From: Allonocardiopsis opalescens | GTDB taxonomy: Bacteria > Actinomycetota > Actinomycetes > Streptosporangiales > Streptosporangiaceae | Assembly (NCBI RefSeq): GCF_003002095.1 | Contig: NZ_PVZC01000004.1 | Location: forward strand, 620,001-684,000 | Direction of reading: 5' to 3' | DNA: 64,000 bases | In this document: piece by piece, positions 15,642-23,737 of the stretch | Position numbering within the stretch: the first letter of the stretch is position 1 | Layout: every line of letters begins with the position of its first letter | Translations under genes and position numbers: made by a program | Notes under the pieces: model-generated | What the model was told of the DNA's origin: nothing | Seen by the model: the letters and a program-made list of their open reading frames with translations, nothing else | The model's database searches: none

Positions 15642-16929
15642 TGGCGGCCGCCCGGGGCGCGTACAGGGTGGCAGAGACCGCGGTGCCGGCCCCCGGCTCG
15701 GACTCCACCTCCAGCCGGCCGCCCAGCCGTTCGAGCCGCTGGCGCATGGCCGTCAGCCCGAAGCCGCCGCCGTCGGGCCGCGGCCCGACCGGGGCGGCGG
15801 GCTCGAAGCCGGCCCCGTCGTCGCGCACGTCCAGGATCACCGCGTCCTCCAGGTAGGAGAGGGTCAGGCCGACCCGCCGCGCACCGGCGTGCCTGGCCGT
15901 GTTGGCCAGCGCCTCCTGCGCGGTGCGCAGCAGGGTGACGTCGGCGTCGGCGCTCAGCGGCAGCGGCTCGCCGGTGACGGCGACCTCGGCGGGCACGCCG
16001 TGCATCTGCGACCAGGCCCGCGCCACCTCGGCGAGCGCGTCGGGCAGCCGGGACGCCTCCAGCGCCTCGGGGCGCAGCGCGTGCACCGAGCGGCGCGCCT
16101 CGGCCAGGCTGCTCCTGGCCAGTCCGGCGGCGTTGTCCAGGTGCCTGCGGTGCGCCGCGGGCTCCGTCGCCTGGTCGGCGGCCTCCAGCTGGGTGATGAT
16201 GCCGGTCAGGCCCTGCGCGAGGGTGTCGTGGATCTCGCGGGCCAGCCGCTGCCGCTCGTCGAGCACGCCGGCCTCGTGCGCCTGGGCGAGCAGCTGGGCG
16301 TGCAGCCCCTCGTTCTCGCGCATGGTGGCGGCCAGCTTCTCGTTGGCCTCGGCGAGTTCGGCGACCATCCGCCCACGCCGCTCGCTGCGCGCCTCCGTCA
16401 GCTGGCCCATCGAACTGAAGATCGCCACCAGCACCACGATCGTGCCGACGACCACCAGGTAGGTGGCGATCCCCGCCGGGGTGGCCGAGGCGAAGCCCTC
16501 GGCGCCCCAGGCCCACCAGCCGGTGCTCGCCCCGGCCGCCACCGCCACCCCCAGCAGCCGCCACAGCCCCGGCAGCTGGTACCAGGAGTAGACGTAGCCC
16601 ATGAAGGCGAACAGGCCGAACCACGAGCCGCGGGTGACCAGCAGCACGATCAGCGCCAGCACGCCGACGCAGAACACCGCGTCCAGGACCGGGCCGCGCA
16701 CGGCGCCGGGGCGCGGCCCCAGGGCGGCCAGCCACACCGCCGTGCACACGGCCAGCGCGACGGTGACCAGCCGGTGCTGCACCGAATGCTGGGGGTCCAG
16801 CACGGTGGCGACGGTGGAGGCCGCCAGCAGCAGGTAGGGCGCCACCGCGCCCCCGCGGCCCAGCCGGACGGCCCACCGCGCCAGCGGGGTGCCGTCGGGC
16901 CGGCCGGTCTCGGGGATCACGGGTGTCAC
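15634..16929 (-). CDS. Sensor histidine kinase (HisKA_3, NarX/LiaS-like)
   Basis: The protein has 431 residues. Residues 25-175 hold five to six hydrophobic segments. A coiled coil at 178-222 leads to the H-box REIHDTLAQGLTGI with His234. The ATP-binding domain follows (TAQEALANTARHAGA, DDGAGFEP, GFGLTAMRQRLERLGG). The start is GTG 16929, which overlaps the permease stop by 4 bases (GTGA), so translation is coupled. An alternative GTG at 16920 is less likely. Together with the ABC exporter encoded before it and the regulator after it, this is a LiaRS- or BceRS-like envelope-stress cassette in design. Confidence 0.93.
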   Translation of the reverse strand: MTPVIPETGRPDGTPLARWAVRLGRGGAVAPYLLLAASTVATVLDPQHSVQHRLVTVALAVCTAVWLAALGPRPGAVRGPVLDAVFCVGVLALIVLLVTRGSWFGLFAFMGYVYSWYQLPGLWRLLGVAVAAGASTGWWAWGAEGFASATPAGIATYLVVVGTIVVLVAIFSSMGQLTEARSERRGRMVAELAEANEKLAATMRENEGLHAQLLAQAHEAGVLDERQRLAREIHDTLAQGLTGIITQLEAADQATEPAAHRRHLDNAAGLARSSLAEARRSVHALRPEALEASRLPDALAEVARAWSQMHGVPAEVAVTGEPLPLSADADVTLLRTAQEALANTARHAGARRVGLTLSYLEDAVILDVRDDGAGFEPAAPVGPRPDGGGFGLTAMRQRLERLGGRLEVESEPGAGTAVSATLYAPRAAASA

Positions 16930-17663
16930 TCCCAGCGGAAGAACCTCACCGCGGCCGCGCCCACCGCGACCGCGTACCCGGCCATTATGACCAGCGGAAG
17001 GACCTGCTGGTCCGCACCCGTCCACGCCGCCTCGGCGGCGGAGCGGAAGGCGCCCAGCGGGGTGAACTCGCCGACGGCCGCCAGGGCGGCCGGCATCTGC
17101 TCCCTGGGCAGCATCAGGCCGGACAGGAAGGCCAGCGGGAAGTACAGCAGCACCCCGATGCCGTTGGCGGCCTGCGCGGTGGGGGCGACCGCCGCGATCA
17201 GCAGCCCGATGGCGAAGGTGCCGGCCGCGCCGAGCAGGTGGACGCCGAGGAGGGCGGCCGGGCGCTCGGGCAGCCCGGTGCCCAGCAGCAGCGCGGCCGT
17301 GCCGACCAGCAGCACCAGCGAGACCACCGCCAGCACCAGCTGGAGCAGCAGCTGGACCGCCAGCAGCGCGGCCGGGCGCGCCGGGGTGGTGGACAGCCGC
17401 CGCAGGATGGCCTTCTCCCGGTAGGCGGCCAGCGCCGTGGGCACCATGTACAGGCCGACCAGGCCGAGCGCGATGGTCACCGCCGTCACCACCAGCGACT
17501 CGATCCCGCTCACGGCCTCCGGCGGCGGCCCACCGGGGCTCAGCGCGAACGGCAGCCCGAAGCCGAGCATGACGAACAGCGGGACGCCCAGGGTGAACAG
17601 CCACGCCACGTCGCGCAGCATCAGCCTGGACTCCACGGCGGTGAGCTTGAGCAGCATGGTCAT
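16926..17663 (-). CDS. ABC-2 type transporter permease
   Basis: The protein has 245 residues with six predicted transmembrane segments. The cytosolic motif YREKAILRRLSTTPARPA near residues 80-97 is the conserved ABC-2 intracellular loop. The protein is paired with the ATPase encoded upstream. The ATG at 17663 overlaps the ATPase stop by 4 bases (ATGA) and its own stop overlaps the kinase start by 4 bases, so three genes are translationally coupled. Cargo cannot be assigned. The cassette type usually exports peptides, lipids or drugs. Confidence 0.93.
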   Translation of the reverse strand: MTMLLKLTAVESRLMLRDVAWLFTLGVPLFVMLGFGLPFALSPGGPPPEAVSGIESLVVTAVTIALGLVGLYMVPTALAAYREKAILRRLSTTPARPAALLAVQLLLQLVLAVVSLVLLVGTAALLLGTGLPERPAALLGVHLLGAAGTFAIGLLIAAVAPTAQAANGIGVLLYFPLAFLSGLMLPREQMPAALAAVGEFTPLGAFRSAAEAAWTGADQQVLPLVIMAGYAVAVGAAAVRFFRWE

Positions 17664-18589
17664 CGGGGGCTCTCCTGTTCCGTCCCGAGCCGGCGGCCGG
17701 TCAGGGCGACGAAGGCGTCGTCGAGGGTGGGATGGTGGACGCGCAGGTCGCCGGCGACGACCTGGTGGCGGGCGAGCGCGGCGGTCACGGCGTGCAGCAG
17801 CTCGCCGGAGCCCGCGACCTCCACCCTCGCGCCGGTGCGGACCAGCTCGGCCACCTCGGGCAGCTCGGTGAGCAGCCGGTCCTCGAAGGGCGCCGAGGGG
17901 CGGAACACGACGCGCTGGCGGGCGGCGGAGCGGCCGACCAGGCCCGCGGGGGTGTCGACGGCGGCGACCCGGCCCGCGTCGAAGAGCGCGACCCGGTCGC
18001 AGAGCCGTTCGGCCTCCTCCATGAAGTGGGTGACCAGCACGATCGTCACCCCGCCCGCCCGCACCGCCTCGATCAGCTCCCAGGCGTCGCGGCGGGCCTG
18101 CGGGTCGAGCCCGGTGGTGATCTCGTCCAGGATCGCGACCCTGGGCCGGCCGATGAGGGCGAGCGCGATGGACAGCCGCTGCTTCTGGCCGCCCGACAGC
18201 TTGGCGTAGGGGGTGTCGCGCCGGTCGGCCAGCCCGACCAGCTCCATCAGCTCCCGCCAGTCGGCCGGCTCGGAGTAGAAGGAGGCGTACAGGTCCAGCG
18301 CCTCGCCGACCCTCATCCGGTCGGCCAGCCGGCTCTCCTGCAGCTGCACGCCGAGCACCCGCCGCAGCCGGTCGCGCTCGGTGCGCGGGTCCAGCCCCAG
18401 CACCCGCACGGTGCCGCCGTCGGGCCTGCGCAGCCCGGACAGGCACTCCACGGCGGTGGTCTTGCCCGCGCCGTTGGGCCCCAGGACTCCGAAGATCTCG
18501 CCGTCCTCGACACCGAAGGACACCGAGTCCAGCACGGTGCGCTCCCCGTACCGCTTGTGCAGCCGCTCGACCTGCACGACCGTCGCCAT
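17660..18589 (-). CDS. ABC transporter ATP-binding protein
   Basis: The protein has 309 residues. Walker A is GPNGAGKT at 37-44, the signature is LSGGQKQRL, Walker B is VAILDEITTGLD and the switch region is TIVLVTHFMEEAERLCDRV. The Walker B Asp-Glu pair is followed by I instead of the usual P, a mild variation. A DrrA-like C-terminal domain of about 90 residues follows. It is the first gene of the four-gene operon 18589-14991. The 167-base gap up to the MerR gene at 18757 must hold the promoter. I see no clear repeat there. Confidence 0.93.
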   Translation of the reverse strand: MATVVQVERLHKRYGERTVLDSVSFGVEDGEIFGVLGPNGAGKTTAVECLSGLRRPDGGTVRVLGLDPRTERDRLRRVLGVQLQESRLADRMRVGEALDLYASFYSEPADWRELMELVGLADRRDTPYAKLSGGQKQRLSIALALIGRPRVAILDEITTGLDPQARRDAWELIEAVRAGGVTIVLVTHFMEEAERLCDRVALFDAGRVAAVDTPAGLVGRSAARQRVVFRPSAPFEDRLLTELPEVAELVRTGARVEVAGSGELLHAVTAALARHQVVAGDLRVHHPTLDDAFVALTGRRLGTEQESPR

Positions 18590-18756
18590 CGCGGTCCGCC
18601 TTCCTCGCCGACGCACGCCGCCGGGTCCGGCGGCGCGCCCCTGACGATGCCGGTGCGGACGGGTCCGCCGAATCGGCCCGGCGGGCGTCCCTCGGCGCCG
18701 CGCGGAGGATCGCGGGTCATCCGATCGGACGATTGACGGGCGGCGGACCGCGGCGG

Positions 18757-19116
18757 CTAGGCGCGCCCGGCCCGGATCTCGCCGAGCTGGGCGCTCAACC
18801 TCTCCTTGACGTCGAGGAGCGCGTCCAGGCGCGCCTGTACGGCGTCCAGCCTGCGCTGGTAGAGCTCGGCCGCCTGTGCGCAGGTGGGCTCGCCGGCGAG
18901 GTCCCTGGACAGGCACGCGTCGAGTTCGCGGATGTCGTCGGAGCCGAGCCCGGCCGCCAGCAGCAGCCGGATGTTGCGGACCCGGACCACCGCGTCCTCG
19001 CTGTACTCGCGGTAGCCGTTGTCGCCGCGGCCGGACGCCAGCAGCCGCTGCTGCTCGTAGTAGCGCAGCGCCCGGGGCGAGGCGCCGGTCCGCCTGGCCA
19101 GCTCGCCGATGCGCAT
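18757..19116 (-). CDS. MerR-family regulator, second gene of the MFS operon
   Basis: The protein has 119 residues. The MerR HTH is at the N-terminus (MRIGELARRTGASPRALRYY, then the wing with GYREYSEDAVVRVRNI), followed by the dimer helix. A Cys pair is absent except C71 and C83 in ACLSRDLAGEPTCAQ, a loop that could bind a thiol-reactive or metal ligand. The ATG at 19116 has AGGAGG 8 bases upstream. It starts 13 bases after the MFS gene. The operon promoter at 20398-20428 has a 19-base spacer holding a palindrome, the hallmark of MerR control, so it likely activates its own operon when a drug binds. Confidence 0.93.
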   Translation of the reverse strand: MRIGELARRTGASPRALRYYEQQRLLASGRGDNGYREYSEDAVVRVRNIRLLLAAGLGSDDIRELDACLSRDLAGEPTCAQAAELYQRRLDAVQARLDALLDVKERLSAQLGEIRAGRA

Positions 19117-19129
19117 CGGGCCCACCTCC

Positions 19130-20389
19130 TCAGTTCGGCCGCTCCGGCTCCGCCGCCGGTGCGGCGGGCCGGCCGGCGGGCGCGTGCGCCGCCTCCGGTG
19201 CGGACGGGTGGCGCGCCACCGACACGGCCATCAGCACGATCGCGGCCAGGCCGATCGCCGTGGCCGCCACCGCCACGCCCGTCCCACCGTAACCGGCGAC
19301 CGCGGCGCCGCCCACGGCGCCGCCGAGGGCGATGCCGACGTACAGGGCGCTGGTGTTCAGCGCAACGGCCTCGGTCCCGGCCGGGCCGGCCAGCCGCAGC
19401 GAGCGCGTGTTCATCGGCGGGTTGAAGGCCCACCCGGCCAGCCCCCAGCAGGCGAAGACGGCGGCGGTGACCGGCAGCGGGACGCCCCCGCCGCCGAGCA
19501 GGCCGATCACGGCCAGTGCCGCCGTCGCCGCCACCTGCCCGGCCAGGGTGGCCAGCAGCGCCCGGTCCGCACCCCAGCGGTCGGTGGCCCGCCCGCCCAG
19601 CACCGTGCCGACGGCGCCCGCCGCGCCCAGGACCGCGATCATCACCGCGAGGCCGGCCGTGTCCGCGCCCGACAGCTCGCGGGCGATCGGCGCGATGTAG
19701 GTGTAGGTCATCAGGCCGCCGGTCGCGCCGATCACGGTCCCCACGGCGCCGAGCAGGACGGGCGGGCGGGCCAGCAGCCGCAGCCGGCCGCCCGCGCCGA
19801 CCGGTTCCGCACCGGGCAGCGGCGGCAGCAGCACCGGTGCGGCCGCCAGGACGGCGCAGGCCAGTACCGCCACGAAGACGAAGGTCGACCGCCAGCCGTA
19901 GGCGCCGCCCAGCCAGGTGCCCAGCGGCACGCCGAGCGCGAGCGCGAGGGTCAGCCCGGCGGCGACCGTGCCGACGGCGCGCCCCGTGCGCCCCTCGGGG
20001 GCCGTCGCGGCCGCGATGGCGAAGGCCGCCGGGGTGATCGCCGCGGCGGCCAGCGCCGCGAGCACCCGGCAGGCCATCAGCACCGGGTAGTCCGGCGCCA
20101 GGGCGGCGGCCGCGTTCGCCAGCGCGAACACGGCCGTGGCGGCGGTGAACAGGGCGCGGCGGGGGAGCCGGGCGGTCAGCACGGCGATGACGGGGGCGGC
20201 CGGCGCGTAGGTGATCGAGAAGACCGTCACCAGCTGTCCGGCCGCCGCCTCGCTCACCCGCAGCCCGGCGGAGATCTCCGGCAGCACCCCGGCCACCACG
20301 AAGTCGTCGGTGCCGACGGCGAAGGAGGCCAGCAGCAGGCAGCCGATCCCCGCCCGCCGCAGGGGAAGGTCACGTCGATGGGAGTCCAT
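19130..20389 (-). CDS. MFS drug-efflux transporter (DHA1-like)
   Basis: The protein has 419 residues and 12 predicted membrane helices. The loop YPVLMACRVLAALAAAAITP and the helix 5 pattern GRAVGTVAAGLTLALALGVPLGTW fit the antiporter motif C of DHA1 drug-proton antiporters. The first helix begins GIGCLLLASFAVGTDDFVVA, like the arabinose-efflux/CmlA-type group. The ATG at 20389 sits about 9 bases after a promoter -10, so the mRNA is nearly leaderless. A MerR regulator follows in the same operon. The substrate is unknown. MerR-MFS operons usually serve multidrug resistance. Confidence 0.93.
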   Translation of the reverse strand: MDSHRRDLPLRRAGIGCLLLASFAVGTDDFVVAGVLPEISAGLRVSEAAAGQLVTVFSITYAPAAPVIAVLTARLPRRALFTAATAVFALANAAAALAPDYPVLMACRVLAALAAAAITPAAFAIAAATAPEGRTGRAVGTVAAGLTLALALGVPLGTWLGGAYGWRSTFVFVAVLACAVLAAAPVLLPPLPGAEPVGAGGRLRLLARPPVLLGAVGTVIGATGGLMTYTYIAPIARELSGADTAGLAVMIAVLGAAGAVGTVLGGRATDRWGADRALLATLAGQVAATAALAVIGLLGGGGVPLPVTAAVFACWGLAGWAFNPPMNTRSLRLAGPAGTEAVALNTSALYVGIALGGAVGGAAVAGYGGTGVAVAATAIGLAAIVLMAVSVARHPSAPEAAHAPAGRPAAPAAEPERPN

Positions 20390-20397
20390 AGGCGGAC

Positions 20398-20428
20398 GCT
20401 AGAACCCTGACACCGGCGTCAAGGTCAA
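20398..20428 (-). promoter_or_regulatory. MerR-type promoter with 19-base spacer and central palindrome
   Basis: On the minus strand -35 TTGACC (20423-20428) and -10 TCTAGC (20398-20403) are separated by 19 bases. The spacer holds most of CCTTGAC-GCCGGT-GTCAGGG (20405-20424), an inverted repeat with arms matching 6 of 7. Overlong spacers with dyad symmetry are the classic MerR-activator architecture. The predicted start point is about 20391, two bases before the MFS ATG at 20389. Confidence 0.75.
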
Positions 20429-20448
20429 GCCGGCGGCGGCCGCGGGGA

Positions 20449-21741
20449 TCAGCGGGGTGCCGCGGGCAGGTGGCGCGCGACCGCCCCGGCCCAGCTGAGC
20501 AGCTGCTCGTCGGCGCCGGGGCGGCCGACGAGCTGGAGGCCGACGGGCAGCCCGTCCAGGGTGCCGGCGGGCAGGGTGACGGCGGGCAGGCCGGCCAGGT
20601 TCCACGGCAGCGACATGACCGGGTCGCCGGTGGCGGCCAGGCCGTGCGGGGCCGGGCCGGTCGCGGACGGGGCGGCCCACAGGTCGACGGCCGCCCCGGC
20701 GGCGGCCTCGGCCAGCCGGGCGCGGAAGGCGTCGCGGGCGCGCAGCGCGTCGGCGTGGTCGGCGGCGGTGAGGGCGAGGCCCTGGCGGATCATCGCGGCC
20801 GTCTCGGGGCGGTAGCGGTGGCCGTGCTCGCCGAACCAGCGGGTGTGCGCCCGGGCCAGCTCGTAGCGGTTGACGGTGAACAGCGTGGCGGCGATCCACT
20901 CGAAATCGGCCATCACCGGGACCGTCCGCACCGGGTACCCGGCGGCGCGCAGGCCGTCGAGCCGCTCATGGAAGGCGGCCAGGGCGGCGGGTTCGGTCTG
21001 CTCCAGGTAGGGCCCGGCGGGCACGCCGAGCACGGGGTGCGGCCCGCCCGGCGACGCCGGCCGCCAGCCGTCCCACAGCACCGCCGCGCCCCGGGCGGCG
21101 GTGTCCGTGTCGGCGGCGACGACCCCGACGGTGTCAAGGGTCGGCGCGTTGGGCAGCACCCCGGCGACGGGCACCCGGCCGTGGGTGGGCTTGAAGCCGA
21201 CCACCCCGCAGTAGGCGGCGGGCCGCACGATCGAGCCGATGGTCTGGGTGCCCAGCGCCAGCGGCACCATGCCGGCCGCCACCGCGGCGGCCGAGCCGCC
21301 GCTGGACCCGCCGGGGGTGTGGCCGGGGCGGTGCGGGTTGCGGGTGGGGCCGGGCGCGAAGACCGCGAACTCGGCGGTCTCGGTCTTCCCGGCGACCAAT
21401 GCTCCCGCCGCGCGCAGCCGGCGCACCACCTCGGCCTGCGCTCCGGCGAGGAGTCCGGGCTCCAGCCGCGAGCCCGCGCGGGTGGGCAGCCCGTCGACGT
21501 GCATGATGTCCTTCACCCCGACCGGGACGCCGTACAGCGGCGGGCGCGGACCGGGACCGGGATGGGGCAGCGCGGCGGCCTCGGCGCGCAGCCGCTCGCG
21601 CCGCCCGGGCTCGGGCACGAAGGCCCGCACCCGGGCGTCGACGGCGTCGATCCGGTCGCAGGCGCGCTCGGCGGCGGCGAGCGGGTCGGCCGCCGCGCCC
21701 TGCGCCAGGGACCACCGGCTCGGCAGGCTCTCCATGGACAT
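20449..21741 (-). CDS. Amidase signature-family enzyme
   Basis: The protein has 430 residues, a normal size. All parts of the Ser-cisSer-Lys triad region are visible: catalytic Lys in LVAGKTETAEFAVF, the signature block PGGSSGGSAAAVAAGMVPLA and the nucleophile Ser in GTQTIGSIVRPAAYCGVVGF. The C-terminal Ile/Val-rich part ends GLPVGLQLVGRPGADEQLL. Family members hydrolyse amides, including amidated tRNA intermediates and small amides. Without a GatA-like context it is likely a metabolic amidase. The start is ATG 21741, with ATG 21735 as an alternative. The flanking MerR genes do not obviously share its operon. Confidence 0.93.
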   Translation of the reverse strand: MSMESLPSRWSLAQGAAADPLAAAERACDRIDAVDARVRAFVPEPGRRERLRAEAAALPHPGPGPRPPLYGVPVGVKDIMHVDGLPTRAGSRLEPGLLAGAQAEVVRRLRAAGALVAGKTETAEFAVFAPGPTRNPHRPGHTPGGSSGGSAAAVAAGMVPLALGTQTIGSIVRPAAYCGVVGFKPTHGRVPVAGVLPNAPTLDTVGVVAADTDTAARGAAVLWDGWRPASPGGPHPVLGVPAGPYLEQTEPAALAAFHERLDGLRAAGYPVRTVPVMADFEWIAATLFTVNRYELARAHTRWFGEHGHRYRPETAAMIRQGLALTAADHADALRARDAFRARLAEAAAGAAVDLWAAPSATGPAPHGLAATGDPVMSLPWNLAGLPAVTLPAGTLDGLPVGLQLVGRPGADEQLLSWAGAVARHLPAAPR

Positions 21742-21761
21742 GGACGCTACCGCCGCCGCAT

Positions 21762-22265
21762 TCAGCGTTCGCAGCCGGAGGTGATGGCGTCGTGGACGAC
21801 GGGGGACGGGGCGTCGTCGCACTCGTACTCGGCGCCGGTGGCCATCCGCTCGGCCATCTCGCGCACGGACGGGCAGCTCGCGATGCTCTCGGCCGAGCAC
21901 TGCATCAGGTGGGCGACCGCCTCGCGCGCCTGCCGCAGCCGGGCGAGCCTGCGGTCCAGCTCGGCCAGGTGGTCGGCGAGGATCGCGCGCTGCTCCTCGC
22001 GGCCGGGACCGGCCACGATGGTGCGCATCTGCTCCAGGGAGAACCCGGCCGCCTTGCCCTGGAGGATGAGCACGGTCGTGATCACGTGCTCGTAGGTGTA
22101 GCGGCGCCGGCCCGACACCCGCCGGGCCGGCTGGAGCAGGCCCATCGTCTCCCAGTGCCGCAGCACGTGGGTGGCGAGGCCGAAGTGCCCGGCCAGCTCG
22201 CCGATGGTGAGTTCGGCCGAGGGGTCGATCCGCGAGCCGGCGGCGACGTGCACGCTTGACTTCAT
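21762..22265 (-). CDS. MerR-family regulator divergent from a methyltransferase
   Basis: The protein has 167 residues. The MerR HTH is at about 20-60 (LTIGELAGHFGLATHVLRHW, wing GRRRYTYEHVITTVLI), followed by the long dimer coil (LAELDRRLARLRQAREAVAH). A Cys cluster follows the coil (MQCSAESIASC and EYECDD), which resembles effector sites of thiol- or metal-sensing MerR proteins. The ATG at 22265 lies 5 bases after a -10 (CATTAA reversed at 22271-22276), so the mRNA is likely leaderless. It is divergent from the class I methyltransferase gene at 22343, its likely target. Confidence 0.9.
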   Translation of the reverse strand: MKSSVHVAAGSRIDPSAELTIGELAGHFGLATHVLRHWETMGLLQPARRVSGRRRYTYEHVITTVLILQGKAAGFSLEQMRTIVAGPGREEQRAILADHLAELDRRLARLRQAREAVAHLMQCSAESIASCPSVREMAERMATGAEYECDDAPSPVVHDAITSGCER

Positions 22266-22270
22266 GTTGA

Positions 22271-22301
22271 CATTAACTTGCACAGTGGGCGGAGAAGTCA
22301 A
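22271..22301 (-). promoter_or_regulatory. MerR promoter with 19-base spacer
   Basis: On the minus strand -35 TTGACT (22296-22301) and -10 TTAATG (22271-22276) are 19 bases apart, as in MerR-controlled promoters. The MerR ATG at 22265 follows 5 bases after the -10. A plus-strand TTGACT at 22256-22261 and CACAGT at 22281-22286, also 19 bases apart, may be the promoter of the divergent methyltransferase gene. Confidence 0.55.
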
Positions 22302-22342
22302 CACGACCGGGCCTCCGCGCCCGCCGAACCGAGGTGACCGGC

Positions 22343-22975
22343 ATGACCGAGACACGACCGACCGACGACGCCACCGCCCGCGCCCGCCGCCAGTGGGACC
22401 GGATGTCGGCCGGCTACGACCGCAACGCCCGCATGGAGCACTGGCTCATCGGCGACGCCCGCGCCCGCCTGTGCCGCCGGGCCGCCGGCCGCACCCTGGA
22501 CGTCGCCGTCGGCACCGGCCTGAACCTGCCGCACTATCCCGAGGGCGCCGCGGTGACCGGCGTCGACCTCAGCGGCGGCATGCTGGCGCAGGCCCGCCGC
22601 CGCGCCGCGGCTCTGGACCGCCCGGTGGAGCTGCGCGAGGCCGACGCGCAGCGGCTGCCCTTCGCCGACGCCTCCTTCGACACGGTGCTGTGCACACTCG
22701 CGCTGTGCGCCATCCCGGACCAGGCGGCGGCCATCGGCGAGATGTACCGGGTGCTGCGCCCGGGCGGGCGGCTGCTGCTGATCGACCACGTCGAGTACGC
22801 GCACCCGCCCATGCGCTGGCTGGAGCCCGCCCGCGCCCGCCGCGGGGGCCGCCCGGTGCGCCGCCGGCCGCTGCGGCTGGCGGCCGAGCGGGGCTTCGCC
22901 GTCGACCGGCACCGCCGCCTCGCGCTGGGCCTGGTCGACGAGGTCGTGGCGCACCGGCCCCAGCACGGCGGCTGA
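22343..22975 (+). CDS. Class I SAM-dependent methyltransferase
   Basis: The protein has 210 residues. The SAM-binding motif I is LDVAVGTGLNLPHYP (acidic Asp at the strand end and GTG loop), motif II is GVDLSGGMLAQAR, and motif III is LPFADASFDTVLCTLALCAI. The post-motif segment YRVLRPGGRLLLIDHVEY matches UbiE/Methyltransf_11-type enzymes. ATG 22343 follows GAGGTGACCGGC. It is divergent from a MerR regulator, which probably controls it. The acceptor cannot be told from sequence. Conserved Cys in the CTLALC segment is unremarkable. Confidence 0.92.
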   Translation: MTETRPTDDATARARRQWDRMSAGYDRNARMEHWLIGDARARLCRRAAGRTLDVAVGTGLNLPHYPEGAAVTGVDLSGGMLAQARRRAAALDRPVELREADAQRLPFADASFDTVLCTLALCAIPDQAAAIGEMYRVLRPGGRLLLIDHVEYAHPPMRWLEPARARRGGRPVRRRPLRLAAERGFAVDRHRRLALGLVDEVVAHRPQHGG

Positions 22976-23028
22976 AGCCGCCGGTCGCGGCGCCGGCGGG
23001 GGCCGCCGCGCCCCGCGCCGAAATCACG

Positions 23029-23057
23029 TTGAGGGCGGGCCCGCGGCGGTCTACGGT
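23029..23057 (+). promoter_or_regulatory. Leaderless-type promoter of the MOSC gene
   Basis: TTGAGG (23029-23034), a 17-base spacer and TACGGT (23052-23057) fit the actinobacterial sigma-70 consensus. The expected start point, 7 bases after the -10, is 23064, exactly the G of the GTG start codon. This supports a leaderless mRNA. Confidence 0.65.
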
Positions 23058-23063
23058 CGCCGT

Positions 23064-23720
23064 GTGGCACATGTACTGTCAGTGAACGCCGGGACGGCGC
23101 GGCCCATCGCGGCCAAGAGCGGGCGCAGCGGCATCGACAAGCGGCCCGTCGAGGGCCCGGTGGCGATCAGCGCGCCCGGCGCGGGCCGCAGCGGGGTGGC
23201 CGGGGACGAGATCTGCGACACCGAGCACCACGGCGGCGCCGACCAGGCCGTCTACGCCTACGCCCGCGAGGACCTCGACGGCTGGGAGCGCGAACTCGGC
23301 ACCCGGCTGCCCTCGGGGGCCTTCGGCGAGAACCTCACCACCTCGGGCCTGGACGTCTGCGGCGCCCGCGTCGGCGAGCGGTGGCGGATCGGCGCCGACC
23401 TGCTGCTCCAGGTCACCGACCCGCGCACGCCGTGCAAGACCTTCGCCGCCTGGATGGAGCGCCAGGGCTGGGTGAAGACCTTCACCCGGCGGGCGCTGCC
23501 CGGCGCCTACCTGCGGGTGCTGGAAGCCGGCACGATCCGCGCGGGCGATCCCGTGGTGGTCGAGCACCGCCCCGACCACGAGGTCACCGTCGCCATGGTG
23601 TTCCAGGCCCTCACCCTGCGGCCCGAACTGCTGCCCGGTCTGCTGGCCGCCGACGACCTCACCGCCGACGTGCGCGCCCGCGTGCTCCGCCGGGTGCCGG
23701 TCGAACTCGACCCCGCCTGA
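23064..23720 (+). CDS. MOSC-domain protein (YiiM-like)
   Basis: The protein has 218 residues. The MOSC core is GVAGDEICDTEHHGGADQAV, then AFGENLTTSGLD, the strictly conserved Cys124 in DPRTPCKTF and the C-terminal AGDPVVVEHRP. MOSC proteins, related to molybdenum-cofactor sulfurase C-termini, handle thiol or sulfur transfer on Moco or in N-hydroxylated substrate reduction (YiiM, mARC). A 3-alpha helix extension after residue 165 (VTVAMVFQALTLRPELL) matches the YiiM group. The leaderless promoter sets the GTG start at 23064. It ends in a terminator shared with the convergent GNAT gene. Confidence 0.93.
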   Translation: MAHVLSVNAGTARPIAAKSGRSGIDKRPVEGPVAISAPGAGRSGVAGDEICDTEHHGGADQAVYAYAREDLDGWERELGTRLPSGAFGENLTTSGLDVCGARVGERWRIGADLLLQVTDPRTPCKTFAAWMERQGWVKTFTRRALPGAYLRVLEAGTIRAGDPVVVEHRPDHEVTVAMVFQALTLRPELLPGLLAADDLTADVRARVLRRVPVELDPA

Positions 23721-23737
23721 GCCGGTGCGCTCAGGCG
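23714..23737. terminator. Bidirectional terminator between MOSC and GNAT genes
   Basis: CGCCTGAGC (23714-23722) pairs with GCTCAGGCG (23729-23737) around a 6-base loop. The arms carry the stop codons of both convergent genes (MOSC at 23720, GNAT at 23731). Confidence 0.7.

Noticed and set aside
11414-18589. A natural-product biosynthesis cluster around the ABC exporters
   Set aside because: No core synthase, tailoring set or precursor gene is present; the ABC genes are explained by two-component stress cassettes.
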